A stretch of 13,391 bases of DNA from Helicobacteraceae bacterium (GTDB lineage Bacteria > Campylobacterota > Campylobacteria > Campylobacterales > Sulfurimonadaceae). Position 1 is the stretch's first letter. Each line of letters starts with the position of its first letter. The notes below the pieces were generated by a model, which saw only the letters and a list, made by a program, of their open reading frames with translations, was not told the DNA's origin and searched no databases. Shown one piece after another: positions 5,717 to 13,248 of this stretch. The stretch lies in contig JALWKG010000250.1 in NCBI GenBank assembly GCA_027081565.1, forward strand, positions 1 through 13,391. The letters are read 5' to 3'. The position numbers were made by a program, and so were the translations under genes.

Positions 5717-8374
5717 TTAGAGTGTTTTTAGCTTAGTAGTCAAGGCATCAAGTGTTTTATGCAGACACTTTTTATAACTATCAAGATAATGTGGCATACT
5801 GGCACTGGTAAGATTAGACTCATTTATCTTCTGTGCTGCATTGGCCAATGCATAGACACCAATATTTGCACTGACACCTTTAATGTCTAGACTAAGTTCC
5901 TTGACGGCTGCAGAATCTTTCTCTCCGATATATTTTTTAAACATCGTATCTGAATCTCTATAGAGTCTTATAAATTCCTCTACCAACTCCTTATACAACT
6001 CTTTATCACCACCACAACGTTCAAGCGCCTCTTCGTAGACATAAAGTTTGTCAGGTAAGGCACTCTCTTCTACTTCTGTCTCTAGAGGGTGGTACTCAAG
6101 GTACTTACTGAAAACTGAATAAAGAGCATGAACACGGATCGGTTTTTCCAGTCTATCATCAAGCCCACATGCCTGCATCTTGGTGATCTCTTCTGGCATG
6201 GTATTTCCTGAGAGCGCGACTATAGGTAAGGCAGCGGTTGCAGAACTGGCTTTAAGAAGTTCGGTAGCTTCATATCCGTCCATCACCGGCATGTTCATGT
6301 CCATCAGTACCAAGTCATAATCACTCTTTTTGGCCATTTCTACTGCTATCTTCCCATTTTCTGCCATGTCTATTTCGATAGTACTATCTTTTAATAGGCT
6401 ACTCAATACTTTTTGGTTGATCTCATTATCTTCAGCAACTAAGATCTTAGCCCCGGCAAAAAAGATAAAGTCTTCTTTGGTAACATCTTGTTTTTGGGTA
6501 CGTTCTATAACAATACGAGGCATTACAGGTGCCACTGTCTCTTCTGGAACATCAGGAAGATTAACCACTAAGTCATCACCATAAAAGTCGACTAAGAGGT
6601 TGAAGATCGTCTGCTGGTTAACAGGTTTCATAATGTGACTGTCTGCCAGTTTCTCAATGAGGTTTGTATTGTTGGCTTTATGCAGCATACTGCCCACTAT
6701 GACAACCTTGATGGCATCTTTTGCTTTAAGGGGTTCTATCTGCTTGATCAGATCAAAGGTGAGCAGTTTTTCAGAGATAAAAAGTATGTTGTACTTAGAG
6801 AGGTCTGGCGCCATCACTTCTATGTTTGCTTGTGAAAACACATTCACTTCATTGTGAAAATATTCCAATAGTTTTTTCATAGCAGATGCTGCACTGTCAT
6901 GATAGTCCACGATCAATACTTTTCTAACATCATAAACTTCATTAGGCAGTCGATAATGACGTTTTTCTCCTGCATCAACTTCTTGAAGTCCTAAAACAAA
7001 GGTAAAAGTAGATCCACGATTAAGTTCAGTCGAGACCACTATCTCACCACCCATCATCTCGATCAAAGCTTTGGAGATAGAGAGTCCAAGACCCGCACTG
7101 TTGTTATTGCTTATCTGATAAAAAGGCGTAAAGATATCATCAAGTTTAGATACAGGTATACCTATACCTGTATCGATCACTTCAAACATCAACTGTATAT
7201 CACCCTCATTTTTTGCCAAAGCCTTGACATGGAGTTTTACCTCTCCCGCTTTGGTGAATTTAATCCCATTTTCAAGAAGGTTGGTTAGAACCTGCCCTAT
7301 TCTAATCGGATCACCTATCATCTTAGGTGGTACGTTTTTCTCAATATCAAAGATCACTTCAACATCTTTTTTCTCTATACGCTCTATCACCGAACGTACA
7401 ATAATGTCGAGAAGTTCATTAATATCAAAAGCTTTTGTCTTGATCTCTAGTTTGTTGGAACGAATTTTCATAAAGTCAAGAAGATCATCTACGATCGCAA
7501 ACAGCACCTGACCTGAATCATGAATATTTCGTAACTCTATAGACTGCTTGTCATTAAGAGTAGTCTCTAACATACGCCCTGCACGTCCCACTATAGACTT
7601 GGTAGGATCTTTGAGCTTATCAGTCATCTCTTCGATCAACTCTTCTTGTTCAGTGAGAGAGTCTTGATATTCTAGGTTTTCACTGTTGAGTTCACTAAAG
7701 GAGCTGTTTAGCGTTACGATCTTCTCTTCAATATCTTTGACGTGTACATCTGACTTACGTTGACGTACTAGTAGATAGATCACAAGTAAAGAGAGGGCTA
7801 AAAGGCCCAAAAGGAGATAAGGTACAATGTATGTGGTACCTTGTTCTTCTACCTCTGTATTTAAATGAGCGGACTTGTTTTTCTGCGAAGCGCGTATCTC
7901 TTCTGGTGTATCTTCTTCTACTGAAATGGGTATTATAGGTTCTTCTGCCTCTGATGTTACAACCGCTTTTGCAGATGGCTTGGGTACAAAAGAAGTTGGG
8001 TCAAGTTGTTCATCAACGCTTCCTTTAGCATAAGAGGCCAGCAACTTGTCAGAACGTATATTAGAGATAAAGGCATCATGGTAGACAGGTTTAAGTAACT
8101 TAAAAAGTTCAGAGACACTCTCTGCATTTTTCAGAGGCTCTAATGCTACAACAATATAAGAACCAGAGTTTCTAGTGACAAAAAAGAAGCCCTCCTCTTT
8201 TTGAAGGGCCATGATACGTGGGTTGTTTTTTGCCCAAGCTTCAAACTGCTCTTTTTGGATCTGAGCATCACTCTCGCGCAATAAACTAGCAACTATGATC
8301 GTTTTATAAAGAGTTTGAGCATAAAGTTGTGTCGTCGTGAAAAAAAGAAAAAGTAAAAAAAAGATCTGTTTCAT
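5717..8374 (-). CDS. membrane hybrid histidine-kinase-like protein lacking its phospho-acceptor histidines
   Basis: This is an 885-residue multidomain signalling protein. In order: signal peptide (1-19), periplasmic SPOR-like region (about 22-105), acidic linker, one membrane helix (182-203), coiled coil (212-255) and a DHp-like region (250-312). HATPase_c follows (354-463), with the N-box NLLENGIKF (365-373), DTGIGIP (401-407), FTPF (415-418) and GLGLS. Then come receiver 1 (485-600), receiver 2 (642-760) with D692, S722 and K744, and a C-terminal Hpt-like domain (775-885). The H-box reads EMTDKLKDPTKSIVG, with D252 where the autophosphorylated His should be. Receiver 1 has S534 in place of the acceptor Asp. 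The Hpt motif reads LDIKGVSANIG, with L829 in place of His. ATP boxes and receiver 2 are intact. It lies 32 bases downstream of its smaller paralogue and is probably cotranscribed with it. Family assignment is firm; catalytic status is inferred. Confidence 0.92.
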   Translation of the reverse strand: MKQIFFLLFLFFTTTQLYAQTLYKTIIVASLLRESDAQIQKEQFEAWAKNNPRIMALQKEEGFFFVTRNSGSYIVVALEPLKNAESVSELFKLLKPVYHDAFISNIRSDKLLASYAKGSVDEQLDPTSFVPKPSAKAVVTSEAEEPIIPISVEEDTPEEIRASQKNKSAHLNTEVEEQGTTYIVPYLLLGLLALSLLVIYLLVRQRKSDVHVKDIEEKIVTLNSSFSELNSENLEYQDSLTEQEELIEEMTDKLKDPTKSIVGRAGRMLETTLNDKQSIELRNIHDSGQVLFAIVDDLLDFMKIRSNKLEIKTKAFDINELLDIIVRSVIERIEKKDVEVIFDIEKNVPPKMIGDPIRIGQVLTNLLENGIKFTKAGEVKLHVKALAKNEGDIQLMFEVIDTGIGIPVSKLDDIFTPFYQISNNNSAGLGLSISKALIEMMGGEIVVSTELNRGSTFTFVLGLQEVDAGEKRHYRLPNEVYDVRKVLIVDYHDSAASAMKKLLEYFHNEVNVFSQANIEVMAPDLSKYNILFISEKLLTFDLIKQIEPLKAKDAIKVVIVGSMLHKANNTNLIEKLADSHIMKPVNQQTIFNLLVDFYGDDLVVNLPDVPEETVAPVMPRIVIERTQKQDVTKEDFIFFAGAKILVAEDNEINQKVLSSLLKDSTIEIDMAENGKIAVEMAKKSDYDLVLMDMNMPVMDGYEATELLKASSATAALPIVALSGNTMPEEITKMQACGLDDRLEKPIRVHALYSVFSKYLEYHPLETEVEESALPDKLYVYEEALERCGGDKELYKELVEEFIRLYRDSDTMFKKYIGEKDSAAVKELSLDIKGVSANIGVYALANAAQKINESNLTSASMPHYLDSYKKCLHKTLDALTTKLKTL

Positions 8375-8399
8375 TATGGTAATAACCTAAGAGTGGGTA

Positions 8400-8418
8400 G
8401 CAGAGATTATACCTCTGC
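8400..8418 (-). promoter_or_regulatory. intercistronic hairpin with an embedded TATAAT
   Basis: GCAGAG (8400-8405) and CTCTGC (8413-8418) are perfect complements around a 7-base loop, spanning the stop codon of the 570-residue gene. Read on the minus strand the loop is GTATAAT, and TATAAT lies about 33 bases ahead of the hybrid-kinase ATG. It could be an mRNA hairpin between the two cistrons, an internal promoter, or both. No T-run follows, so it is not a classical terminator. Confidence 0.35.
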
Positions 8419-10119
8419 AATATCTGCTAAAATAGATTTTAGTTGACTACGGTAGCGTTTCATAAGTTTTGAGTACTTGGTCGTGTCTCCAGCGATCAAA
8501 GCTTCTCTAAACTCTTCAGCTGTCTCTGTCAGTTCAGCTGTACCAATACTCTCACCAATACCTTTGACATCAAGCAGTATAGCTTTTGCTCTGTCTATAT
8601 CGCCATGTTTGATCCATAACTCGATCTTCTCATCAGAGTCATGATAAAGGGACTCAAACTCAGAAAGGATCTCATGGTAAAGCTCGATATCTCCGCCTAA
8701 CATCTCAAGTCCTAAAGAGTTATCCAAGTGGATCTCCGGAAGGGCATCTTCAGCACCACCGAGAGTGTTTGGATCAAAGTAACAGTAAAGTGCTTGATAA
8801 AGAGCCGAGATCTTGAGTGGCTTTTCAAGTTGTTCTTCCATACCTGCCTCACGCATCTTACGAACATCATCAGCACCCGTGTCACCACTTAAAGCCATAA
8901 CAGTAATATGATCATAATCAGGATTTGCACGGATAAGACGTGTCGCTTCAAGACCATCAACACGCGGCATATGTGCATCCATAAGAATAATTGGATAATG
9001 GGCATCTTCTGCCAAGATATCCATACACTCTTGACCATCATTGGCGATCTTGATGTTAATTCCTGAATCTTTAAGCAGTCCGACAATGACCTTCTGATTG
9101 ATCAAGTTGTCTTCTGCTATCAGCAAACGCAATCCTGCAAACTCTTTGAAGTTCTCTTTTGTAACACTGCTAACACTTTTGTTTGGTTCACGTAGTTTAT
9201 GACTTATAGGTGCTGATGCTGCAGGTTTTGCTTCTGGAGCAGATTTTGCGACTTCAGGTGCTACAGGTGGTGTCTCAACTGGTGTTGCGACTTTAGGTTC
9301 AGGCTTAGGTGTAGGCTTCTTTACCACAGGCTCTGACGTTGGTGCCACTGACGCTTTTTTAGGAGTCTCAGGAGTCTCTTCTGCTGGTGTCTTTGCGACC
9401 TCTTCTCCTGCCAACTCTTTTTCTAGAGCCTTTGCTTGTGCGTACATGGCACGAAGCTCTTTATCACTCGTTTTTTTAGGCTTACGCTTGAGTAAAAAGA
9501 TAAGAAGCAGTAGTGCCAACCCACCAACACCATAAAGTAGGTATTTGGTATCAAACGGCAGATTCAGCGTAGCAGCAAGGCCACCCTTATCGACAGACTC
9601 TTCTTGTCCAGGTTCTTCTGTATCTTCTTCGACCGCGACTTTGACCTGCTTGCTTTCATCTAAAGCAATAGCATCATCAAATACCTCTTCTTCCATTTTT
9701 TTACGGTTGGCCTCATAGAACTCTTCACGCACACAAGCAATACAATCTTCAGCATGGGCTTTAGGATATTGAGAACGCACAGTCACAAGAACATCGTTAA
9801 GTACTGTTTCATTTACAAAAGGCTCAATACTGACAACAAAACGTCCATTCTCTTTTTTAACCGCATAATCGAAACCATTTTCCAGTTCCAAGTTGACTAT
9901 TTTAGAACTACCGTCCATAAAGTCTAACAGCGCACTAAGTTGTGAGTCTGCATCTTGTCTACTCTCATATTTCCCCAAAACAATACTCTGACCATCCCTC
10001 ATAACAGGAGCAGCTTTTTTAGTAGTACCAAACTCTGGTGGCGCACCTAATGGCGCTGCAGAGACTGTTAGTTGAGAACTTATAAGAAGCGATAATGAAA
10101 GTAAGACTGTTTTTTTCAA
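8407..10119 (-). CDS. membrane-anchored response regulator with SPOR-like periplasmic part and histidine-less Hpt-like domain
   Basis: This 570-residue protein has a signal peptide (1-21), a periplasmic SPOR-like region (about 42-122) and a CIAC pair (C126, C129). An acidic stretch, one membrane helix (193-210) and a Pro/Ala/Lys/Glu-rich linker (240-305) follow. The receiver domain (330-447) has the acidic pocket E336/D337, acceptor D381, S411 and K433. The C-terminus is an Hpt-like four-helix domain (468-570). The receiver carries all catalytic residues; the Hpt motif reads LLDVKGIGESIG, with L516 where the phosphorylated His belongs. No kinase domain is present. The segment before and into the receiver (319-344) is identical to the second receiver of the neighbouring hybrid protein at 18 of 26 positions, so the two are paralogues. 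The start is TTG, supported by AAGGA seven bases upstream and by the MKK signal peptide it opens. It is the first gene of the two-gene operon. Confidence 0.9.
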   Translation of the reverse strand: MKKTVLLSLSLLISSQLTVSAAPLGAPPEFGTTKKAAPVMRDGQSIVLGKYESRQDADSQLSALLDFMDGSSKIVNLELENGFDYAVKKENGRFVVSIEPFVNETVLNDVLVTVRSQYPKAHAEDCIACVREEFYEANRKKMEEEVFDDAIALDESKQVKVAVEEDTEEPGQEESVDKGGLAATLNLPFDTKYLLYGVGGLALLLLIFLLKRKPKKTSDKELRAMYAQAKALEKELAGEEVAKTPAEETPETPKKASVAPTSEPVVKKPTPKPEPKVATPVETPPVAPEVAKSAPEAKPAASAPISHKLREPNKSVSSVTKENFKEFAGLRLLIAEDNLINQKVIVGLLKDSGINIKIANDGQECMDILAEDAHYPIILMDAHMPRVDGLEATRLIRANPDYDHITVMALSGDTGADDVRKMREAGMEEQLEKPLKISALYQALYCYFDPNTLGGAEDALPEIHLDNSLGLEMLGGDIELYHEILSEFESLYHDSDEKIELWIKHGDIDRAKAILLDVKGIGESIGTAELTETAEEFREALIAGDTTKYSKLMKRYRSQLKSILADIAEV

Positions 10120-10161
10120 ACTGATATCCTTAAGACAATTATGGTTGAGACATACTAAAGA

Positions 10162-10197
10162 CTAAATCCGCTTTATTCTATTATAGAACGGCTTTAG
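10162..10197 (-). promoter_or_regulatory. promoter of the signalling operon inside a palindromic operator-like element
   Basis: A nested palindrome has outer arms CTAAATCCG (10162-10170) and CGGCTTTAG (10189-10197), matching at 8 of 9 positions. The inner perfect arms are TTCTA-TTA-TAGAA (10176-10188). On the minus strand the centre reads TATAAT (10185-10180), with a weak -35-like TGTAAC 17 bases upstream, placing the start of transcription near 10173 and a leader of about 55 bases. Dyad symmetry over a -10 box is typical of a repressor operator. The regulator is unknown. Confidence 0.45.
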
Positions 10198-10345
10198 CCC
10201 ATGTTACACATTTTAAATAAAACGTGAACTGTTTCAATCAAAAACAGAGTAACATAAAAGTTTATAAGCCTACTTTATAGTTGTTTATATTAGGCAACAA
10301 AATGACCAACAATGCGTAATTTGTTTCACATAACACAACTGCTTA

Positions 10346-10354
10346 TGCTACAAT
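10346..10354 (+). promoter_or_regulatory. extended -10 promoter for the 10429 gene
   Basis: TGCTACAAT gives an extended -10 element (TG, one base, TACAAT at 10349-10354) about 75 bases before the ATG. There is no good -35 at the right distance, consistent with an extended -10 or Campylobacterota-style promoter. Confidence 0.4.
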
Positions 10355-10369
10355 AAAGCTATTAACGTG

Positions 10370-10401
10370 GTACAGGCAGTTTTTATCGTAGACTGGCGTA
10401 C
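10370..10401 (+). promoter_or_regulatory. imperfect hairpin in the 5' leader of the 10429 gene
   Basis: GTAC..CAGT on the left (10370-10380) pairs with ACTG..GTAC on the right (10392-10401), with an asymmetric internal bulge and an 11-base loop TTTTATCGTAG. It lies between the proposed promoter and the ribosome site AAGGTG. It could be a leader structure, but the stem is short. Confidence 0.25.
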
Positions 10402-10428
10402 TATCTAAATTCATGTCAAGGTGTCGTA

Positions 10429-11028
10429 ATGCAGATAAAATATGTAGGTCCAAAACCATTAATTTCCAAAACAGGGATCAGTTTCGACTCAGAATATGAT
10501 GACCGATATACCTTTCTCAACATCGCTGTTCAACTTTTAAACGCATTGGACCATGACTATTTCGAAGACAGAACCTACCAATACGCTATAGACAGTCACC
10601 GTCTGCGAGACAACGATATTTTAGAGAGTTTAAAAGAACATTGTGGAGATTTAGATGCTGCTGTTAGCGATGCATTAAGAGCAGAGCAACAAGCTATAGA
10701 CAGTGATTTAAAACGTGCACAAGAAAACCGTCTTATCTCTGAGGTCGAAAAAGAGGCACTGATCAAAAACATCAACATGATGGAAAACTATCGCTTACAG
10801 TATGCCACAAACGATGCGCTTTATACCTGCGCCGTAAAAAAAATCGCAGAACTGGTCAAAAAAGATCATATTGATTATGTTGTAGTTCCAATGTTCCAAC
10901 GTTTTGCTGCTGTACTCCACTCTGTTCAAGATGAACTATCCCAACAGAGATTTGCTATAGACACAAAGATGGATATCTACGAAGAGCATGGAAAACTACT
11001 GGTAAAAATGGAAGTCAAAAACCACTAA
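10429..11028 (+). CDS. hypothetical soluble protein, 199 residues
   Basis: I do not recognise a named family. The protein has no signal peptide or membrane helix. It begins MQIKYVGPKPLISKTGISFD, a compact beta-like opening, followed by helices. The central part (about 80-125) is a charged, probably coiled-coil helix (SDALRAEQQAIDSDLKRAQEN). The C-terminal part has IDYVVVPMFQRFAAVLHSVQ and ends with a beta-like KMDIYEEHGKLLVKMEVKNH. A good ribosome site (AAGGTG) and a plausible extended -10 promoter support the start. Codon use and composition match the neighbouring core genes rather than the AT-rich flanks. It is divergent from the signalling operon and shares its regulatory region. A role in the same process is possible but unsupported. 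Confidence 0.8.
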   Translation: MQIKYVGPKPLISKTGISFDSEYDDRYTFLNIAVQLLNALDHDYFEDRTYQYAIDSHRLRDNDILESLKEHCGDLDAAVSDALRAEQQAIDSDLKRAQENRLISEVEKEALIKNINMMENYRLQYATNDALYTCAVKKIAELVKKDHIDYVVVPMFQRFAAVLHSVQDELSQQRFAIDTKMDIYEEHGKLLVKMEVKNH

Positions 11029-11119
11029 TCGTGATCATATAATGTTCTATAGAAACTTGATGTAGTTCTGCATAAGAAATCTTTTCACCCTGTTCTATGG
11101 CACGTTTAAGTATCCCTTG
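11015..11119 (-). pseudogene. possible gene-tail remnant
   Basis: A minus-strand frame of 34 codons without a start, reading GILKRAIEQGEKISYAELHQ and ending ITISGF at a TGA, looks like the C-terminal end of a protein. It is cut by a stop codon at its upstream end and overlaps the last bases of the 10429 gene. The family is not recognised. It may be a remnant of a displaced gene, or chance. Confidence 0.22.
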
Positions 11120-11134
11120 TTATACCAAAATAAT

Positions 11135-11172
11135 AATGATAAACCCATCGCAGAACAGCCCTGATTATCATT
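11135..11172. repeat. 8-bp inverted repeat in the intergenic region
   Basis: AATGATAA (11135-11142) and TTATCATT (11165-11172) are exact complements with a 22-base spacer. The element lies in the 262-base gap between the 10429 and 11291 genes and has no T-run, so it is not a typical terminator. It is AT-rich and may be chance. Confidence 0.25.
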
Positions 11173-11259
11173 GATGTTAGTCGTTATTGAGGGTCTAGCA
11201 TTGATTTTAGCAAGAGATCTTTTTATTTTATTTTCTAAGTGAAACTTAAATTAGAACAA

Positions 11260-11265
11260 TACAAT
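11260..11265 (+). promoter_or_regulatory. promoter of the 11291 gene
   Basis: TACAAT lies 25 bases ahead of the ATG and is preceded by T-rich DNA (11219-11236), the usual Campylobacterota promoter style. The leader would be about 20 bases, with AGGA six bases before the start codon. Confidence 0.4.
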
Positions 11266-11290
11266 AGCCTATATTAATACAGGATCTAAA

Positions 11291-13168
11291 ATGAAAAAAA
11301 TATTAATACTATTTGTACTTCTTTGTACCTCCCTCTTTAGTAAAGAGATAACAAACTCCACTACTGAACCAATGCTCTGTATTGCTAATTATCCTGTTCA
11401 GTATGCAAAGCAAAAAGTAAACAATATTTTACAACGTGTTCAGACTCAAGAGTCTTCATACATCGAGATGGTATTAGAACCTAAAAAAAGTTTTAATATC
11501 ACTAAAAAAGGATCTGTAAGTTGTTACAATGAACTTCAAAAGATCTCCTATTCTGCTAATGACGCAATCATTACTATTAATGATAGACAGATGAAACATT
11601 TTTTAAAAGAGCAAGAACGTTACGACTTACTCTCTTATGTGGATGAAGACAAACTTTATATTGAGAGTAAGTATGGAAAGCTAACCGCCTGCGCTAATGA
11701 TAAAAAGGGTGAATATTGTCAGTTAAACAACCAACTTGATATCTTATTTAATCAAGAAGGTCGTATACAAAAACTCTATATTTATGGAAATGCTTTTAAC
11801 AATCGGCAAAAACAGGCACTCCTTGCAAAAGATGCCCTGAACAAGATTAACATCAATAGTGAAAAAATTGGGTTATGGTTACAGAAAAAAAACAGTGTCC
11901 TTACAAAGAAAAAACCGCTTATTACTATGGACAACGTGATCATCTGGAAAAATCCTACACCAAGAGTGAGATCTCTAAGCATCATCGCTAAATATGGTCA
12001 TAAAATGATTCAACGCTCATATAGAGAAAAGGAACAGACATCTACTCTTCGTGAGGACACTATTGGGGCAATTGAGATTGAGTATGTATTAGATGATGAA
12101 AGTTATAAAGATCACATCAAAACAAGAGTACTAACACCTACTAGAAATAGCCGTAATCCAACCCAAAAGAGATTTCCGTATAAGGCAAAAACAACATGGG
12201 GAAGATACTTAAACCCTAAAGACAGTATTCCTAAAAACAGTTTTAAAGCTTTTTACATAAATACCAATAATCCTAAAAAAGTGATTGCGAGTGAGACGGT
12301 TAAACAAGCGAGTGTTAATTACGTTTCCTCAAGGTTTCACAAGATTAAGTCAGAAGATTTTGGAGCGTATTGGGTTGGAAAGTTTACTTATGAAAAAGAG
12401 ATGACGATGCACTTCATTATCTCTCAAGGATGGTCAAAAACTCGTATAATTGTTGATGGGATGGTGATTTATGAGGGAGAACACGAAGGAAATGTTGATT
12501 TTACTTTTAAAAAAGGGACTCATAAAATTGAGGTAGAATACATTAACAACTGGCACACTACAGATTTTCTACTCTCTATCAAAGCAAAAATTAAAAAATA
12601 CTCTATAGAAGATGCAAAAAAATTTATTCGTCAATACCCAAAAGCAAAAATGATGTATGCAGGTGCATATGAAAGTAAAAACAAAGACCAAAGTATCACT
12701 CTCCAACTAGCAAAAAGTAAAGATCCTATTCTCTTGATCTTAGGTTCAGCCAGGTCCATAAACTGGATTATTAAAAACCCTTATAATGTAAAAATAGCGG
12801 GTATTGTCTACAATGCCAATAATCGCGGCGGAGATGTAAAAGGGGAATTTCCTGAAAAGACCAAAGTCCTTGCAGTAAAAGCTCATTTCTCTTATTACAC
12901 CTTAAAAAGCTCTTGTTCATGTCATGGTATGACTTTTCATTGTGAAAATCAAGCAGGACTAAAAACAATAACGAATTTAGAACATCTTTTTGGTAAAAAA
13001 GTCTTTGGTTGGAGTGCAAAATACAGTGCAGCAACGCTACTCGTTCCAAGTGAATTGATAACCAGTGCTCGCCGGAGTAAACTCGCTGAGGAAGAAGCGC
13101 TCTTAACTAAACAGCGAGCAATGTGTAATAAAAAAAGTCACCCTGATTTTGAGAGAATTTTTGAGTAA
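11291..13168 (+). CDS. secreted protein with PA14-like region and Cys-containing C-terminal domain
   Basis: This 625-residue exported protein starts with a clear signal peptide (MKKILILFVLLCTSLFSKE; C12 is not in a good lipobox). The N-terminal 330 residues are Lys/Asn-rich and unrecognised, with Cys at 30, 78, 134 and 143 that could form disulfides. A PA14-like beta region follows at about 355-432: AYWVGKFTYEKEM, then RIIVDGMVIYEGE, FTFKKGTHKIEVEYINNWHT. The C-terminal domain (about 465-590) has LAKSKDPILLILGSARSINW, a CSCHGMTFHC cluster (542-551) and YSAATLLVPSE. I recall similar 'PV.LVLSSY.PV.W' domains in hypothetical exported proteins, but cannot name the family. A role in carbohydrate or surface binding is inference. 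The gene is AT-rich and stands alone between gene remnants, suggesting acquisition. Start support: AGGA at the right spacing. Confidence 0.85.
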   Translation: MKKILILFVLLCTSLFSKEITNSTTEPMLCIANYPVQYAKQKVNNILQRVQTQESSYIEMVLEPKKSFNITKKGSVSCYNELQKISYSANDAIITINDRQMKHFLKEQERYDLLSYVDEDKLYIESKYGKLTACANDKKGEYCQLNNQLDILFNQEGRIQKLYIYGNAFNNRQKQALLAKDALNKININSEKIGLWLQKKNSVLTKKKPLITMDNVIIWKNPTPRVRSLSIIAKYGHKMIQRSYREKEQTSTLREDTIGAIEIEYVLDDESYKDHIKTRVLTPTRNSRNPTQKRFPYKAKTTWGRYLNPKDSIPKNSFKAFYINTNNPKKVIASETVKQASVNYVSSRFHKIKSEDFGAYWVGKFTYEKEMTMHFIISQGWSKTRIIVDGMVIYEGEHEGNVDFTFKKGTHKIEVEYINNWHTTDFLLSIKAKIKKYSIEDAKKFIRQYPKAKMMYAGAYESKNKDQSITLQLAKSKDPILLILGSARSINWIIKNPYNVKIAGIVYNANNRGGDVKGEFPEKTKVLAVKAHFSYYTLKSSCSCHGMTFHCENQAGLKTITNLEHLFGKKVFGWSAKYSAATLLVPSELITSARRSKLAEEEALLTKQRAMCNKKSHPDFERIFE

Positions 13169-13248
13169 AAATACAGTTTAAACTAGATAATGAGACTACT
13201 TTAAAACCTGTCGCTTAGAACTTAACACATAATAATCTTTAGGAGAAG

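Larger units (their letters stand above)
10120..10428. other. 309-base divergent intergenic region
   Basis: The region separates the minus-strand signalling operon from the plus-strand 10429 gene. It holds the palindromic promoter near 10180, a weak GCCTA...TAGGC pair (10268-10295), the plus-strand promoter near 10349 and a leader hairpin at 10370-10401. No short gene with a ribosome site was seen. The rest is AT-rich spacer. Confidence 0.5.

Noticed and set aside
7224..7511. 95-codon plus-strand open frame inside the hybrid-kinase gene
   Set aside because: It is antisense to the well-conserved HATPase domain and its Ser/Ile-rich product is typical of shadow frames.
10268..10295. GCCTA...TAGGC inverted repeat in the divergent region
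   Set aside because: Only five base pairs with an 18-base A/T loop; not distinguishable from chance.
12771..13049. 92-codon minus-strand open frame inside the secreted-protein gene
   Set aside because: It is antisense to a coherent coding region with signal peptide and domains; no ribosome site or promoter was seen.
13175..13184. AGTTTAAACT perfect palindrome just after the 13168 stop
   Set aside because: It has no loop and no following T-run, and a 10-base A/T-rich palindrome is expected by chance.
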